Positions 34,596-45,988 of a DNA stretch of 64,000 bases are shown here, in pieces. The notes under the pieces were generated by a model, which saw only the letters and a list, made by a program, of their open reading frames with translations, was not told the origin of the DNA and did not search any database. The number at the start of each line of letters is the position of its first letter. Position 1 is the stretch's first letter. Made by a program: the position numbers and the translations under genes. This DNA is from Molossus alvarezi (lineage: Eukaryota; Chordata; Mammalia; Chiroptera; Molossidae), in assembly GCA_037176705.1 (NCBI GenBank), contig CM073895.1, positions 104,606,551 through 104,670,550 on the forward strand, in the 5' to 3' direction.

Positions 34596-35552
34596 TCCCC
34601 ACAGGAATGTCCAGACACCGGCCTCTGTGGAGCAGGCCAAGATGTTTGGGGCCCTCACTGCACCCGTGTGGTCACACCCCGTTTCTGAGATGAGTCTGGG
34701 TCCGACCTCAGTCCTCACACCGCCCTGGGCTCTGGTGGGTGATCACAGAGCGGGAGGCGAGTCCTTCATCGTCTGCCCATGAAGGTCTCACGGCTCCGAG
34801 TTCGGAAAAGCAACAGAAACACAGCGAGAAAAGGTGCCCCCTGGGCGGCAGCCCTGGGCTCTCTTGGCTGCCGCAGGGCACCCCCACCAAGCACCCTCCC
34901 CCCTGCACTGCTGCCTTCTGAAGGCACCCTTCCCGCTGGGGGGGGGGCTGCTGTCTGCACCCCGGCACCTCCAGGACAACACACAGCTCCGGGTTTCCAG
35001 CTGCGCTCACAGCGCCTCCACCTGCCCGCGAGTAGCGCACACAGTCCCAGTCCTCAGACCTCACGTCCAAAACAGACGCACTCGGGGAGTCGGGGGGGCA
35101 GGGCTGCCAGACTGCGGGGAGGTGGGTTCCCTGCCCCCGGAGGAATGGCGCCCTGGGCCATAGGTCTCCTGGGCCCCCAGCATTGAGGCTGCAGCACCCC
35201 AGGGCTGGTGCCCAGCAGCCTCGCCCGGACCCCGCGGGCAGCTCATCACACCCTCCCGTCCAGTGCTCAGGGCTCCGCGAGTGTCTGTGCCGCCAGGGGC
35301 CGCACTGGGCTCAGCGTCCCCCTCGCTCTTCCCTGAAGGACAGCGGGGCCTGATGAGGCAAGTGTGTTCTCTTAAGTCTTAGTCCTAATTCCTAAAATGT
35401 GTATTTTGGCAATTTTCCTCTTCTGGTGCTGAAATCCGAAAATAGAGAGATGTCTTTTTAGAGTTCAGAGGAAGAAATTGTCGAGTTTAGCCCCTCAAAC
35501 AAAAAGCCCTACAATGAGGTGGTAACAGCAGTGAAGAGACATTAGTGTTTTC
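34596..35552. other. Single-copy DNA
   Basis: GC-rich to about 35360, then AT-rich. No gene or repeat recognised. Confidence 0.35.
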
Positions 35553-35570
35553 CAGAAATACCAATTTTTT

Positions 35571-35813
35571 AAATCCTTACCTGAGGATATTGTTTCCATT
35601 CTTTTTTTTTCTACAATGAGTGGAAGGGAGGGAGGGAAAGAGAGAGAGAGAGAAACATCGATGTGAGAGAAACACAGTAATTGGTTGCCCCTACACAGCC
35701 CTAGTCAGGGCCAGGGATTGAACCTGTAACCCAGGACCTGCCCTTGACCAGGAATTGAACCAGCAACCCTTCGGTCCATGGGCGACACTAACCACTGAAT
35801 GAACCGGCCAGAG
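35571..35813 (-). mobile_element. VES-type SINE
   Basis: Complement of the 'tcctcgggtgagga' kind: 'aatccttacctgaggatatt', purine-rich tract, 'aaacatcgatgtgagaga', 'gccagggattgaacctgtaa', 'gaaccggccagagc'. Flanked by a 17-18 bp duplication with two mismatches: 'cagaaataccaat' (35553) and 'cagaaataacaat' (35814). Confidence 0.93.
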
Positions 35814-36109
35814 CAGAAATAACAATATTTTCTGGAGGCCTCCCCATGTTCCCCCAAGGATGTGGCATCATTCTGGATTTGATGACCGTCACTCTGTATC
35901 ACTCAGGAACGTGAGTCCACCCCCAGCCGTTGGAAGACCCCCACTGCCTTTGAGCAGACATGCCAGAGCCCACTTATTCCAGGCCCCCCCAGGACGGCTC
36001 CCCTACCACCTGTTATGTGAGGTGATGGCATCACCCAAACAGTCTGTTACCGGAGGTGAAACTTTCATCAATGTCACTGTAGGTTGTATGGCTTGAGAAG
36101 TACTCATTG

Positions 36110-36885
36110 GACATCTGTCCCCCCACAAATGGAAAATAACAATCTCATTAACAATTGCATAAAAAAGAATAAAATACCTAGTAATAAATTTAGCCAAGGA
36201 GCTAAAGGACCTGTACTGAAAACTGTAAGATATTGATGGGAAAAAAAAAAAAAATTGAAGGAGAAACAAAGATATTCCATGCTCATGTATTAGAATAATT
36301 AATATCGTTGAGCTGTCCAGACACGCAAAGCAATCTACAGATTCAGTGCAATCCCTATAAAAATTCCAATGACTCCTTTCCCAGAAATAGAAAAATCAAT
36401 CCTAAAATGTGTATGGAAACATGAGAAATAAAATAACCACAGCGATCTTCAAAACAGAACAAAGTTGGAGGTATCATGCTATCTGATAGCAAACTGTAGT
36501 CTGTGTAGTAGAAGGGCCACAGTAACCAAACAGCATGGTACTGGCGGACAAAGAGACACACAGATCAATGCAACGGAATGGAGAGCCCAGAAGTAAACCC
36601 ACACACACAGGGTCGATTAATTTAATGACAAACCAAGAACACACAGTGAAGAAAAGAGTCTCCTCAGTCAACGGTGCTGGAGAGCTGGACAGCCTCACGC
36701 ACAGGAAGGGACCGGGACCCCTCCTACAGAGAACACCCAAACTCAGTGGATGGGAGACCTGACTGTGAGCCCTGAAACCAGGCCAGTCCTAGAAGAAAAC
36801 AGGGGTCAAGCTCCTTGACATCCATCTTGATGTTTCGCATTTGACACCAAAGCAAAGGCAACAAAGCGAAAGCAAACATGTCTTT
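36110..36885 (+). mobile_element. LINE-1 ORF2 fragment, old
   Basis: L1 ORF2 blocks in order: 'tggaaaataacaatctcatt', 'agcaatctacagattcagtg', 'aacagcatggtactggcgga' and 'ggtgctggagagctggacag', with an A-run at 36241-36254. Truncated at both ends, without 3' UTR, and with many stops. Confidence 0.85.
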
Positions 36886-37077
36886 TTTAAAAAGGAAAGG
36901 TCAGAAAAACCGCATCTTTAACAAGCATTACTCCTGCTCTCGGTTCCATATAAAACCTACCTGGGGAAGAGGAATGGATCCCTCCCTCCCTCCTGCTTTC
37001 CCAGGGTCTTTCTCAACATCATGAAGATCAGAAAAATGAATGACAAAGAGAGTTAACCTTTGTCACCCCTACCTCCT

Positions 37078-38690
37078 CCCCCAGTCTCCCCAGCATCCTC
37101 TGCACTGTCCCCAGGGTCCCCAACACCCTCTGCACTGCCCCAGCCTCCCCAACACCCTCTGCACTGCCCCCAGCCTCCCCAACACCCTCTGCACTACCCC
37201 AGCCTCCCCAACACCCACTACACTGCCCCAGCCTCCCCAACACCCTCTGCACTGCCCCCAGCCTCCCCAACACCCTCTGCACTGCCCCAGCCTCCCCAAC
37301 ACCCTCTGCACTGCCCCAGCCTCCCCAACATCCTCTACACTACACCCCATTCCCCCAACACCCTCTGCACTGCCCCAGCCTCCCCAACACCCTCTGTACT
37401 ACCCCAGCCTCCCCAACACCCTCTGTACTACCCCCAGCCTCCTCAACATCCTCTACACTACACCCCATTCCCCCAACACCCTCTGCACTGCCCCAGCCTC
37501 CCCAACACCCTCTGTACTACCCCCAGCCTCCTCAACATCCTCTACACTACACCCCATTCCCCCAACACCCTCTGCACTGCCCCAGCCTCCCCAACACCCT
37601 CTGCACTACCCCCAGCCTCCTCAACATCCTCTACACTACACCCCATTCCCCCAACACCCTCTGCACTGCCCCAGCCTCCCCAACACCCTCTGTACTACCC
37701 CCAGCCTCCTCAACACCCTCTACACTACACCCCAGCCCCCCAACACCCTCTGCACTACCCCCAGCCTCCCCAACACCCTCTGCACTGCCCCAGCCTCCCC
37801 AACACCCTCTGCACTACCCCCAGCCTCCTCAACATCCTCTACACTACACCCCAGCCCCCCAACACCCTCTGCACTACCCCCAGCCTCCCCAACACCCTCT
37901 GCACTGCCCCAGCCTCCCCAACACCCTCTGCACTACCCCCAGCCTCCTCAACATCCTCTACACTACACCCCAGCCCCCCAACACCCTCTGCACTGCCCCC
38001 AGCCTCCCCAACACCCTCTGTACTACCCCCAGCCTCCTCAACATCCTCTACACTACACCCCATTCCCCCAACACCCTCTGCACTGCCCCCAGGGTCCCCA
38101 ACATCCTCTGCACTGCTCCCAGCCTCCCCAACATCCTCTGCACTGCCCCCAGCCTCCCCAACATCCTCTGCACTGCTCCCAGCCTCCCCAACATCCTCTG
38201 CACTGCTCCCAGCCTCCCCAACATCCTCTGCACTGCCCCCAGCCTCCTCAACATCCTCTACACTACACCCCATTCCCCCAACATCCTTTGCACTGCCCCC
38301 AGGGTCCCCAACATCCTCTGCACTGCTCCCAGCCTCCCCAACATCCTCTGTACTGCCCCCAGCCCCCCAACATCCCCTGCACTACTTCCCCAGCCCCTCA
38401 ACATCCTCTGCACTATCCCCAGCCCCCCAACATCCCCTGCACTACTTCCCCAGCCCCCCAACATCCTCTGCACTACCCCCAGCCCCCAACACTCTCTCCA
38501 CTAACCCCAACCTCCCCAACATCCTTTGCATTGCCTTCAGATTCCCCAACATCCTCTGAACTACCCCAGCCCCCCAATACCCTCTGCACTACCCCCAGCC
38601 CCCCAACATCCTCTGCACTACCCCCAGCCCCCCAACATCCTCTGCACTAACCCCAGCCTCCCCAACATCCTTTGCATTGCCCCCCCAACC
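37078..38690. repeat. Large minisatellite, 30-bp unit, about 54 copies
   Basis: The unit is 'cctccccaacaccctctgca' followed by 'ctgcccccag'. Left of about 38095 the unit mostly reads 'aacaccctctg'; right of it mostly 'aacatcctctg', so variants are regionally sorted. A marked variant ('cctcctcaac' with 'atcctctacactacacccc') recurs at about 37441, 37531, 37621, 37711, 37831, 37951, 38041 and 38251, all steps being multiples of 30 (90, 90, 90, 120, 120, 90, 210), which shows higher-order repeats. Because 30 is divisible by three and the unit lacks stops, two plus-strand frames stay open for about 500 codons, and minus frames are open too; no gene is inferred. Confidence 0.97.
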
Positions 38691-39504
38691 ATGGCTGCAG
38701 CCAAGACAGGGAGCAGGGCACCCAATATCCCCCTTGGTGGCCCAGGGCTCCCAGGCAGTCCCTACAAGGAGGCCACCGTGCCTGGCCAGCTGCCCCCCAG
38801 CGCTCCCTCCTGTGCAGGGGCTACTGTCCGGGAGCCCCGTGGCTGGGTGCTCCCCAAGGACAGGGAGGCCTGAAACAGTTAATGGGGAAGCAAACGCGGA
38901 GAGAAAAAGAAGAGAGGCATCCGGGGGTCCTGCTCCCGGACGGAGGTCTGTCAGCCTTTCTGTCCCCCTTCCTGGAAGCATCACACCACAGCAGACTCCA
39001 CCGCCTCAGGGGCCCCCAGGAGAGAACTGGGGTTACAGATGCTCAGTGAAAGGGAGTGAAGACAGTCGAGCCTGTAAACATGAAAGTCAGCTTTCGAACC
39101 TCCTCTAGAAGCACGGATGCGTCTCTGCAAAGAGAAGCCGGGGAACAGGGCTTCTGCAGGGGGGCAGTCACCCCTTTTCCTGTTCTGCCTCCAGCTCATT
39201 CAGAATGTTTACAGCTGATGGTTTTTCCTTGGGCGTGTTTGGGTTTTCTGCCTGTCCTCTTCCCTGCTGGGCGACACCCCGCCCCGCCCCGCTGACAGGA
39301 GGCTCCCTCTGCGTCCCGGTGGTCTGACAGGTATTTCATGGCAGACGGACGGGGCACATGCCTGGGAAGCCACAGGATGCCCTGGTGCCACCACCTCCCT
39401 GACCTCAGGAGGCTTCCAGAAGCCTCATTAATAACATTTCTACGTGGATTGACGCTGTTGCTAAACCGTAGATCTCAGAAGTTCCCACACAAGGGGGAAA
39501 ATTG
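38691..39504. other. Single-copy DNA
   Basis: No recognised gene or repeat. Confidence 0.35.
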
Positions 39505-39648
39505 GCAACTCTGTGAGGTGACGATGTTCACTAAACTTGGTAATCACTTCACGATATACACATGTGTGAAGTCAGATCCTGTGCACCTTACATGTACACC
39601 ATGTCACACATCCGTCACACCTCAATACAACTGGGGAAATACTGATGC
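39505..39648 (+). mobile_element. Old LINE-1 3' terminus
   Basis: 'ctgtgaggtgacgatgttca', 'ggtaatcacttcacgatata', 'cctgtgcaccttacatgtac' and 'acacctcaatacaactgggg' follow the typical order of the 3' UTR end of older mammalian L1 families. Confidence 0.55.
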
Positions 39649-39661
39649 TTTGACCCCTCTG

Positions 39662-39880
39662 ACCTCAGGTGGCAGGATTTTCTTTTGTTCAGATAGAGCA
39701 GGAGGGGGAGAGAGAAACATCGACATGTAAGAGACACTTCAAGTGGCTGCCACCCACATGACCCCAACCAGAGCTGGGGACAAACTGCAACCAAGGTACG
39801 TGCCCTAAGCGGGAACCAAACCCAGGCCTCTCTGGTCCACGGGCCGATGCTCTAACCACTGAGAAAATCGGCCAGGGCCC
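39662..39880 (-). mobile_element. VES-type SINE, 'aggttgcagtttgtc' variant group
   Basis: Complement strand shows 'cttttgttcagatagagcag', 'aagtggctgccacccacatg', 'ggacaaactgcaaccaaggt', 'agcgggaaccaaaccc' and 'gaaaatcggccagggc'. It shares the diagnostic variants of the copies at 5346, 53082, 54333 and 62935 but is more diverged, with an eroded tail. Confidence 0.9.
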
Positions 39881-39885
39881 CTTCT

Positions 39886-40104
39886 CCTTTTTAAAAAATG
39901 TGTTTTTATTGATTTTCTAGAGAGAAGGAAGGGAGAGAGAGAGAAACATCAATGAGAGAGAAACATGGATGTCGGCTGCCTCCTGCACGCCCCCTACTGG
40001 AGAGAGACCAAGCTCACAACCCGGGCATGTGCCCTGACTGGGAATCAACCAGGACCTCTCAGTCCATGGGACACGCTCCATCCACTGCGCCACCCGGCCA
40101 GGCT
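39886..40104 (-). mobile_element. VES-type SINE, 'caataaa' kind
   Basis: It follows the previous SINE within about 6 bp and has the same orientation: 'tgtgtttttattgattttct', purine tract, 'ggctgcctcctgcacgcccc', 'gtgccctgactgggaatcaa', 'gccacccggccaggc'. The two belong to different kinds, so this is a pair of independent insertions. Confidence 0.92.
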
Positions 40105-41066
40105 ATCCTTTCTACTTCTGATGCGATGTTAGGCTGTTGTAACTGGGGGCCGGCCGCTGCCCAGTGGCCGAGGGAAGGGGACACCGCAGTGTCTTCTCCA
40201 CCTGTTCCCGCACCAGCCCCCGAGCTGCCTTTGCGGGTGTGAAGGAGCCGCAGGCTGGGCTGGACCCCGCCTGCGCAAGGCTCTCCCTGCAGCCGGTGCG
40301 GAGCACAGGGCGCCTGGTTTCCCCCCGGTTCCAGGGCCTCGCTCTGGGACAGTGCCGACAGCCGGGGGCCGCCAGGAAGGACAGGCGGACTGCAGGTGCC
40401 TCGGAGCCAGCATTTCTCAGTGCGGTGTCCTTGTCGCGTCCCCGAGGTGCGCGGGGGTCTCCATGTCGGAGGACGCGCCGGCTGCAGGTCCACCCTGCCA
40501 CCCCCTCTCGCACTCCTCCCCACCCCGACCTGCATGCACCACCTTGGAGCCCAATGTTTTCCCAATTTTTACCAATAAAAAGCCTGCAGCTGCTCGTCAG
40601 AGCTTCTGAGTATGACCAGGTGACCTGGGTATCATTCAACCGCAGCAAAGGCATTCTGTCCTCCGGTGAGCAGCCGCATGAGGCCAACGCGGGGGGCCAG
40701 AGGGGACCCCGCTGCCTCACCAGGACTGCACGTCAGGGCCGGGGCCTGGCTCAGACGCCCCACTCCACCCTCCTACCGAGGGAGCGGCCGTGCTGAGCGC
40801 CCAGCGCCAGGCCCTTCTGCCGTCCCAGGGTCAAGCTCCAAGGCTGCGAGTCACTACCCCGAAGCGCATCAGAACCGCAGGGTGCGCCTGCACCCTCCGA
40901 CTTGCGGAGGCTTTAATCGCGTGACAAGGGGAAGTACTGGGCAAGGGCAAGTGTCCATCGCAGAGTGTGTGTGTTTCCACCTCATTCCCTCCAGCAGGGG
41001 GGGCACGTCCCAGGGCGAGCACGGATGGCTGCCAGGGCTTCTCCCTGGCTGCGGCGTTTTGTTTTG
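40105..41066. other. GC- and CpG-rich single-copy DNA
   Basis: CpG is frequent at 40150-40860. A 210-codon plus-strand frame (40164-40796) is opposed by equally long minus-strand frames; no family resemblance. Confidence 0.35.
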
Positions 41067-41259
41067 TTGGTTTTTAAAAAAAATTTTTTTTTTCCTTTAT
41101 TGATATTAGAGAGAGGAAGGGAGAGGGAGAGAGAGACAGAAACATCGATCAGAGAGAACATGGACTGGCCCCGTCCTGCACGCCCCCTGACCGGGAATGG
41201 AATTGGCGACCTCTTGGTGCAGGGTCAGTGCTCCACCACCGAGCCACACCGCCTGGCCC
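41067..41259 (-). mobile_element. VES-type SINE, internally shortened
   Basis: T-run, 'cctttattgatattagagag', 'aacatcgatcagagagaaca', 'cctgcacgccccctgaccgg', 'gagccacaccgcctggcc'. The stretch normally between 'cgccccct' and 'ctgaccggga' is missing, so the copy carries an internal deletion of about 25-30 bp. Confidence 0.9.
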
Positions 41260-41647
41260 ATCTGTGGCCCAGCCCAGTGCATGGCTCTTCTCCGCACCTG
41301 CCTCTCCCCCGGTCGCCCTCATGGCTTTCCCAACTGTCCTTTTGTGATGACAAGAAGAGACAAGAACCCCATTTTTAAAGCCTCGTGAGCAGGGGAACCC
41401 CTCTGGGGAGCAGGCCTTCTTCTGTTTGCTCCCCCAAATAGCGGTGCCCCAAGGGAACCCATGAAAGCGTCCAGGACGAAATGCCCCACGAAGCCCTGGA
41501 TTCCTACAGGAATGTTGCCAGGAAGAGTCTGGGACATTTGGAAACACGCTGCCCAGCGGGACATGCAAACACCACATCGCGGAATGTCCAGCGAGGCCGA
41601 GGTGCCAGGGGAAAGGCCCGGTTTCCTTCCTCTCCAATCCTCACCCT
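41260..41647. other. Single-copy DNA
   Basis: No recognised gene or repeat. Confidence 0.35.
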
Positions 41648-41859
41648 AGAACATTTTTTCCATTGATTTTCACAGAGGGGGAGGGAGGCGGGAACACCAA
41701 TGGGAGAGAGACAGCTCCACTGGATGCCTCCCGCACAACTCTGACCAGGGCCAAGGACCAAACCTGCCACTGAGGCACATGCCCTTGACTAGGAATCGAA
41801 CCCAGGACTCTGGGGCCCGTGGGCCACGCTCTAACTGCTAAGCCAACCAGCCAGGGCTG
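41648..41859 (-). mobile_element. VES-type SINE, old
   Basis: 'cattgattttcacagagggg', 'gatgcctcccgcacaactct', 'catgcccttgactaggaatc', 'taagccaaccagccagggct'. No clear duplication. Confidence 0.9.
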
Positions 41860-42984
41860 CGTAATGTCTCTGCTGAGTAACTGTAGGTGCCGAGGGGCTG
41901 ACACAGGCACAGGTCTCGAGTTTGGGATGACTGAGATGACCCGCCTGGACTCAGAAACAGACGACCGAGCAGGATGACGGAGCAGGACATTCAGCCTGAA
42001 GAGAAGGAGCACCCACCAACCCAAGCGTTCCAGCCAGGGGGTGCTGCCTGGAGCCCAGACCCCACAGGCAGAGGCTCCTGGGGGTGGGCTGGCCTGGCCC
42101 TGCCAGGAGCTCCCTCCCCTTCCCACGGCCACGCCCATGCTCAGAGCCTCCTGCCCAGGTAAGGCCGCGCCCAGTACACTGATGCTGGAGGAAGCTGGAG
42201 TCACCCCTCTGGCAGTGAAAGCCTGGGGTTCTGGGGGGACTCGGGACCTGAGCTCAGGGACCCTAACCCAGCAAGAGGTTTGTGCTAAGTGCTGACGTGT
42301 GCACCCAGGAGTCGTCCAAAATACTGGGCAAAAGACAGGGTGTGTGCCGTGACCTTGGGGACCACCCCCATTCGCAGACTTGAGCCTCCTGCTGTGACCA
42401 GAAGCCACACTCCCCTCCCTCTGGGGGCCACTCAGATATTTAGGGTTTTTTCTTTACAACGTATCACCCTTGAAATAGACCTACTCGTGTAAGCAAACCG
42501 GAATACACACTAACATTGAAAATAAAAATAACGTCCACCTCGTTAGTCCAAAACGGATCTGATTTCCCCGTAAATGAACCCGAGGGCCCTGTGTTTTTCT
42601 GCTTTGAAAGTGGTAGGACTTCCTCGTTTCCCGGGCATGAGATGAGGTGAAGGCACCAAGCTGGCCTGCGCCCTCCAGAGGCCTACGGCTGTTTTCATCG
42701 GGACGACCAAGGCCGGGGCGTCCTGACACTCCGGGTCCCCAGTGCAGCCACCGCCATTCACGCTCGCAACGGCCACAGGAGACGGCAAGACACGGGGCGG
42801 CACCAGGTCCACGAGCAGGTGCCGGGACACAGCACCCGGGTGAGCGGGTTTCCGGCCACTTGCTCCAGGCACAAGATGCCCAGACCACACCCTCCGATGC
42901 CGGGCATGAGGCAGCCACCATGCACTGCGAGATCCAGGTTCCCACTGAGATTCTGGGGCACTGTGTGAGGACAGCCAGTGTGGT
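41860..42984. other. Single-copy DNA
   Basis: No recognised gene or repeat. Confidence 0.35.
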
Positions 42985-44092
42985 CCCTAGGGGCACAGGG
43001 AGCACCCAAGTCAGGGGAGGACCCTGTGGGGGGACAGGGAGCACCCAAGTCAGGGGAGGACCCTGTGGGGGACAGGGTGTACCCAGAGAGTCAGGGGAGG
43101 ACCCTGTGGGGGGACAGGGAGCACCCAGAGAGTCAGGGGAGGACCCTGTGGGGGACAGGGTGCACCCAGAGAGTCAGGGGAGGACCCTGTGGGGGGACAG
43201 GGGGCACCCAGAGAGTCAGGGGAGGACCCTGTGGGGGACAGGGAGCACCCAGAGAGTCAGGGGAGGACCCTGTGGGGGACAGGGTGCACCCAGAGAGTCA
43301 GGGGAGGACCCTGTGGGGGGACAGGGAGTACCCAGAGAGTCAGGGGAGGACCCTGTGGGGGACAGGGTACACCCAGAGAGTCAGAGGAGGACCCTGTGGG
43401 GGGATAGGGTGCACCCAGAGAGTCAGGGGAGGACCCTGTGGGGGACAGGGTGCACCCAGAGAATCAGGGGAGGACCCTGTGGGGGGACAGGGAGCACCCA
43501 GAGAGTCAGGGGAGGACCCTGTGGGGGGATAGGGAGCACCCAGAGAGTCGCGGGAGGACCCTGTGGGGAGACAGGGAACACCCAGAGAGTCAGGGGAGGA
43601 CCCTGTGGGGGACAGGGCACATCCAGAGAGTCAGAGGAGGACCCTGTGGGGGACAGGGTGCACCCAGAGAGTCAGGGGAGGACCCTGTGGGTGACAGGGA
43701 GCACCCAGAGTCAGGGGAAGACCCTGTGGGTGACAGGGAGCGCCCAGAGTCAGGAGAGGACGCTGTCGGGGACAGGGAGCACCCAGAGAGTCAGGGGAGG
43801 ATGCTGTTGGGGACAGGGAGCACCCCGAGAGTCAGGGGAGGATGCTGTTGGGGACAGGGTGTACCCAGAGAGTCAGGAGAGGACCCTGTGGGGGACAGGG
43901 AGCACCCAGAGAGTCGGGGAAGGACCCTGTGGGGGGGACAGAGAGCACCCAGAGAGTCACGGGAGGACCCTGTGGGGGGACAGGGAGCACCCAGAGAGTC
44001 ACGGGAGGACCCTGTGGGGGGACAGGGAGCACCCAGAGAGTCAGGAGAGGACCCTGTGGGGGACAGGGAGCACCCAGAGTCAGGGCTGGAGC
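42985..44092. repeat. Large minisatellite, about 42-bp unit, about 27 copies
   Basis: The unit is 'acccagagagtcaggggagg' then 'accctgtggggggacaggga' plus 'gc'. Units vary by one or two G in the G-run (41 or 42 bp) and some lack 'agag' (38 bp), for example at 43700-43760. A cluster of variant units with 'gatgctgttgggg' or 'gacgctgtcgggg' lies at about 43750-43860. Plus-strand frames (495, 184 and 275 codons) and minus-strand frames are open through it; the frame changes with the G-run, so it is not a conserved coding repeat. Confidence 0.96.
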
Positions 44093-45971
44093 ATAACCAC
44101 ATCTGTCTGGTGCCTGGAAATTATGGTCACCTGAGACATCTCTCTCAGGTCTACAAACCAATTAGCCCAGGGTTCTCTGCAAGCTTCCAGGCTCCGATCT
44201 GGGAAAGCAGAGTCTCAGCGAAGGTCTCGTCTACACAGCTCCTCCTCAGGAAAGCACACGTGTGACCTGATGGGGAGACCAGGCCTTAGCCATGGCCTCC
44301 CGGCTCTTCCCGCACCGAGGGCCGGGGCCCCTGGGCTTGTGGGTTACCAGCCTGTCAGGCAGCCAGCGGCCGGCCTCTTCCTGGTCTGCCCATGCTGGTC
44401 CTGCTAGGCGACCCTGCAGTCTCTCCTCCTGATCTAATAAAATGCCACATATCCACTGAAGTGTTTTTAATACACATGATGTTTAATCATCAGAATGTCT
44501 CTGGTCTTAGCAGAGTAGAGACATTTCACGAAGTGCAGGTGGGTAGCCCTCTGGGCCTCCGTTTTCCACTCTAAGCGAGGGGCTGGCGTGGCTGGCCCCA
44601 CGGTGCCCAGCCCCCACGGTGCCCAGCCCCCACACCCTGGATGAGTCCCGGACAAAGGCCTGGAGGGGCCTGCCTGCCATTCACACCCGCTCCCAACAAG
44701 CCGCACTTCAAGTACACGCCCCTCACAAGGCAAGGGTCTGAGAAACACACAGATAGCGAGTCTTTGCATTCAAGTGGGATTTGTCTCGCTCTCCGGGCAA
44801 CTTCCAGGCAGGGTGGTGACGGAACCACGCTGGTGTTTGGGGGATTCCCACCTCCCGGGGCCGCAGTCTGCCGTCCACGCCAAGCCCAGGAAGGAAGGGC
44901 GTAAGCGCCTGAGGACTTACCTGCGTGGAGTAAACAGCTGGGTGTCACAAGGTCCTATATTTCTACTGGCAGCTGAATTACCCAGCTGGTAAGTGGGGGC
45001 TCAGCGGAGAGATAACTACAGGGTAGTGCTGGACGGGGAGCTCACAGATGGAGTGATGGAGCTTGGAGCTCTGTTTCGTTTTCCCTTCTCTTATCCTGCA
45101 ACACTCTCAGGCCCTCCTCTGCACACCGAGGCTCGGCTCCCCCTGCACCCTGACCCAAGACGGGGTCTTCTACCTGCCCGTGGGGAGGTTTCCAAAGACA
45201 CGAGGACGCTATGGGGCATTCAGGTGCTGGGCGGGCAGAGTGTGTGAGGACAGTGGTCACTAGTTCTCACCACAGACACCAAACGCTCACAGCTGCCCCC
45301 ACAAGAGGGTGTCAGACGGACCTGAAACAGGAGCCCCGACCCAACTGCACACGCATCAAACCCACTGCAGCCTGGCCCCTCACACAGCCTGGAAATATCA
45401 CACACCTGTCGGACAGAGAGCCCAAGAGCCCAGCTGGGTCTGAGTGTCCCTTGGAAGCCAGGTGTGCTGCCCCGGAAGACTTGGTGCAGGTCACTGTGGG
45501 CAGGCGCGGGCCCCCAGTGTCCACTGCAATGTCCCCAGGAGTGTCACCTGCTCAGCGCTGCCACATGGCAGCTGGTCTGGGCCCGGGGGGAGCCCCCGGG
45601 CCCGCCCCATCCAGTGGTGGTGTCCTTGCTCTGTCATCACCGGCTCCAAGCGGAGCCACCACTTCCTCACGAGTCTCCAGGGCAGCGAAGACTGGCAGGA
45701 CGCGGCACGCATTTCAGTCAGGGGCCTGACACCGAACAACAGACACGATCTCCTCAAAGAAGCTGACTGGACAGAAGCCCTCTCCCTGTGAGGGACTCAC
45801 ACCCTCGCAACAGGTGGGGAGCACAGGGCCCCTGTGTGCAGTGAGCCGAGGCAGCTGCAAAGGCTCCCTGCCACCTGCTCCTCAACAGGGCTCACCACAC
45901 TGTCACCACCCGGTCACAGCCGGAGCACAGGCCAGACTTCCTGCGGCCCAGGCGCACCTGTGGTGTCTCAG
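44093..45971. other. Single-copy DNA
   Basis: Contains a 14-15 bp triplicate 'cacggtgcccagcccc' at about 44598-44634. No gene recognised. Confidence 0.35.
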
Positions 45972-45988
45972 CCCCCCCCCCCCCCCCC
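45972..45988. repeat. Poly-C tract, 17 bases
   Basis: An uninterrupted run of C at 45972-45988; a likely site of length error in sequencing and assembly. Confidence 0.9.

Noticed and set aside
37040..38650. 536- and 499-codon plus-strand open frames rich in Pro, Ser, Leu, His
   Set aside because: They come from the 30-bp repeat, which has no stop in several frames; overlapping frames on both strands are open too.
42647..44265. 495-codon and 275-codon frames with repeats
   Set aside because: The 42-bp unit changes frame with its G-run, so different frames are open in turn; not a coding repeat.
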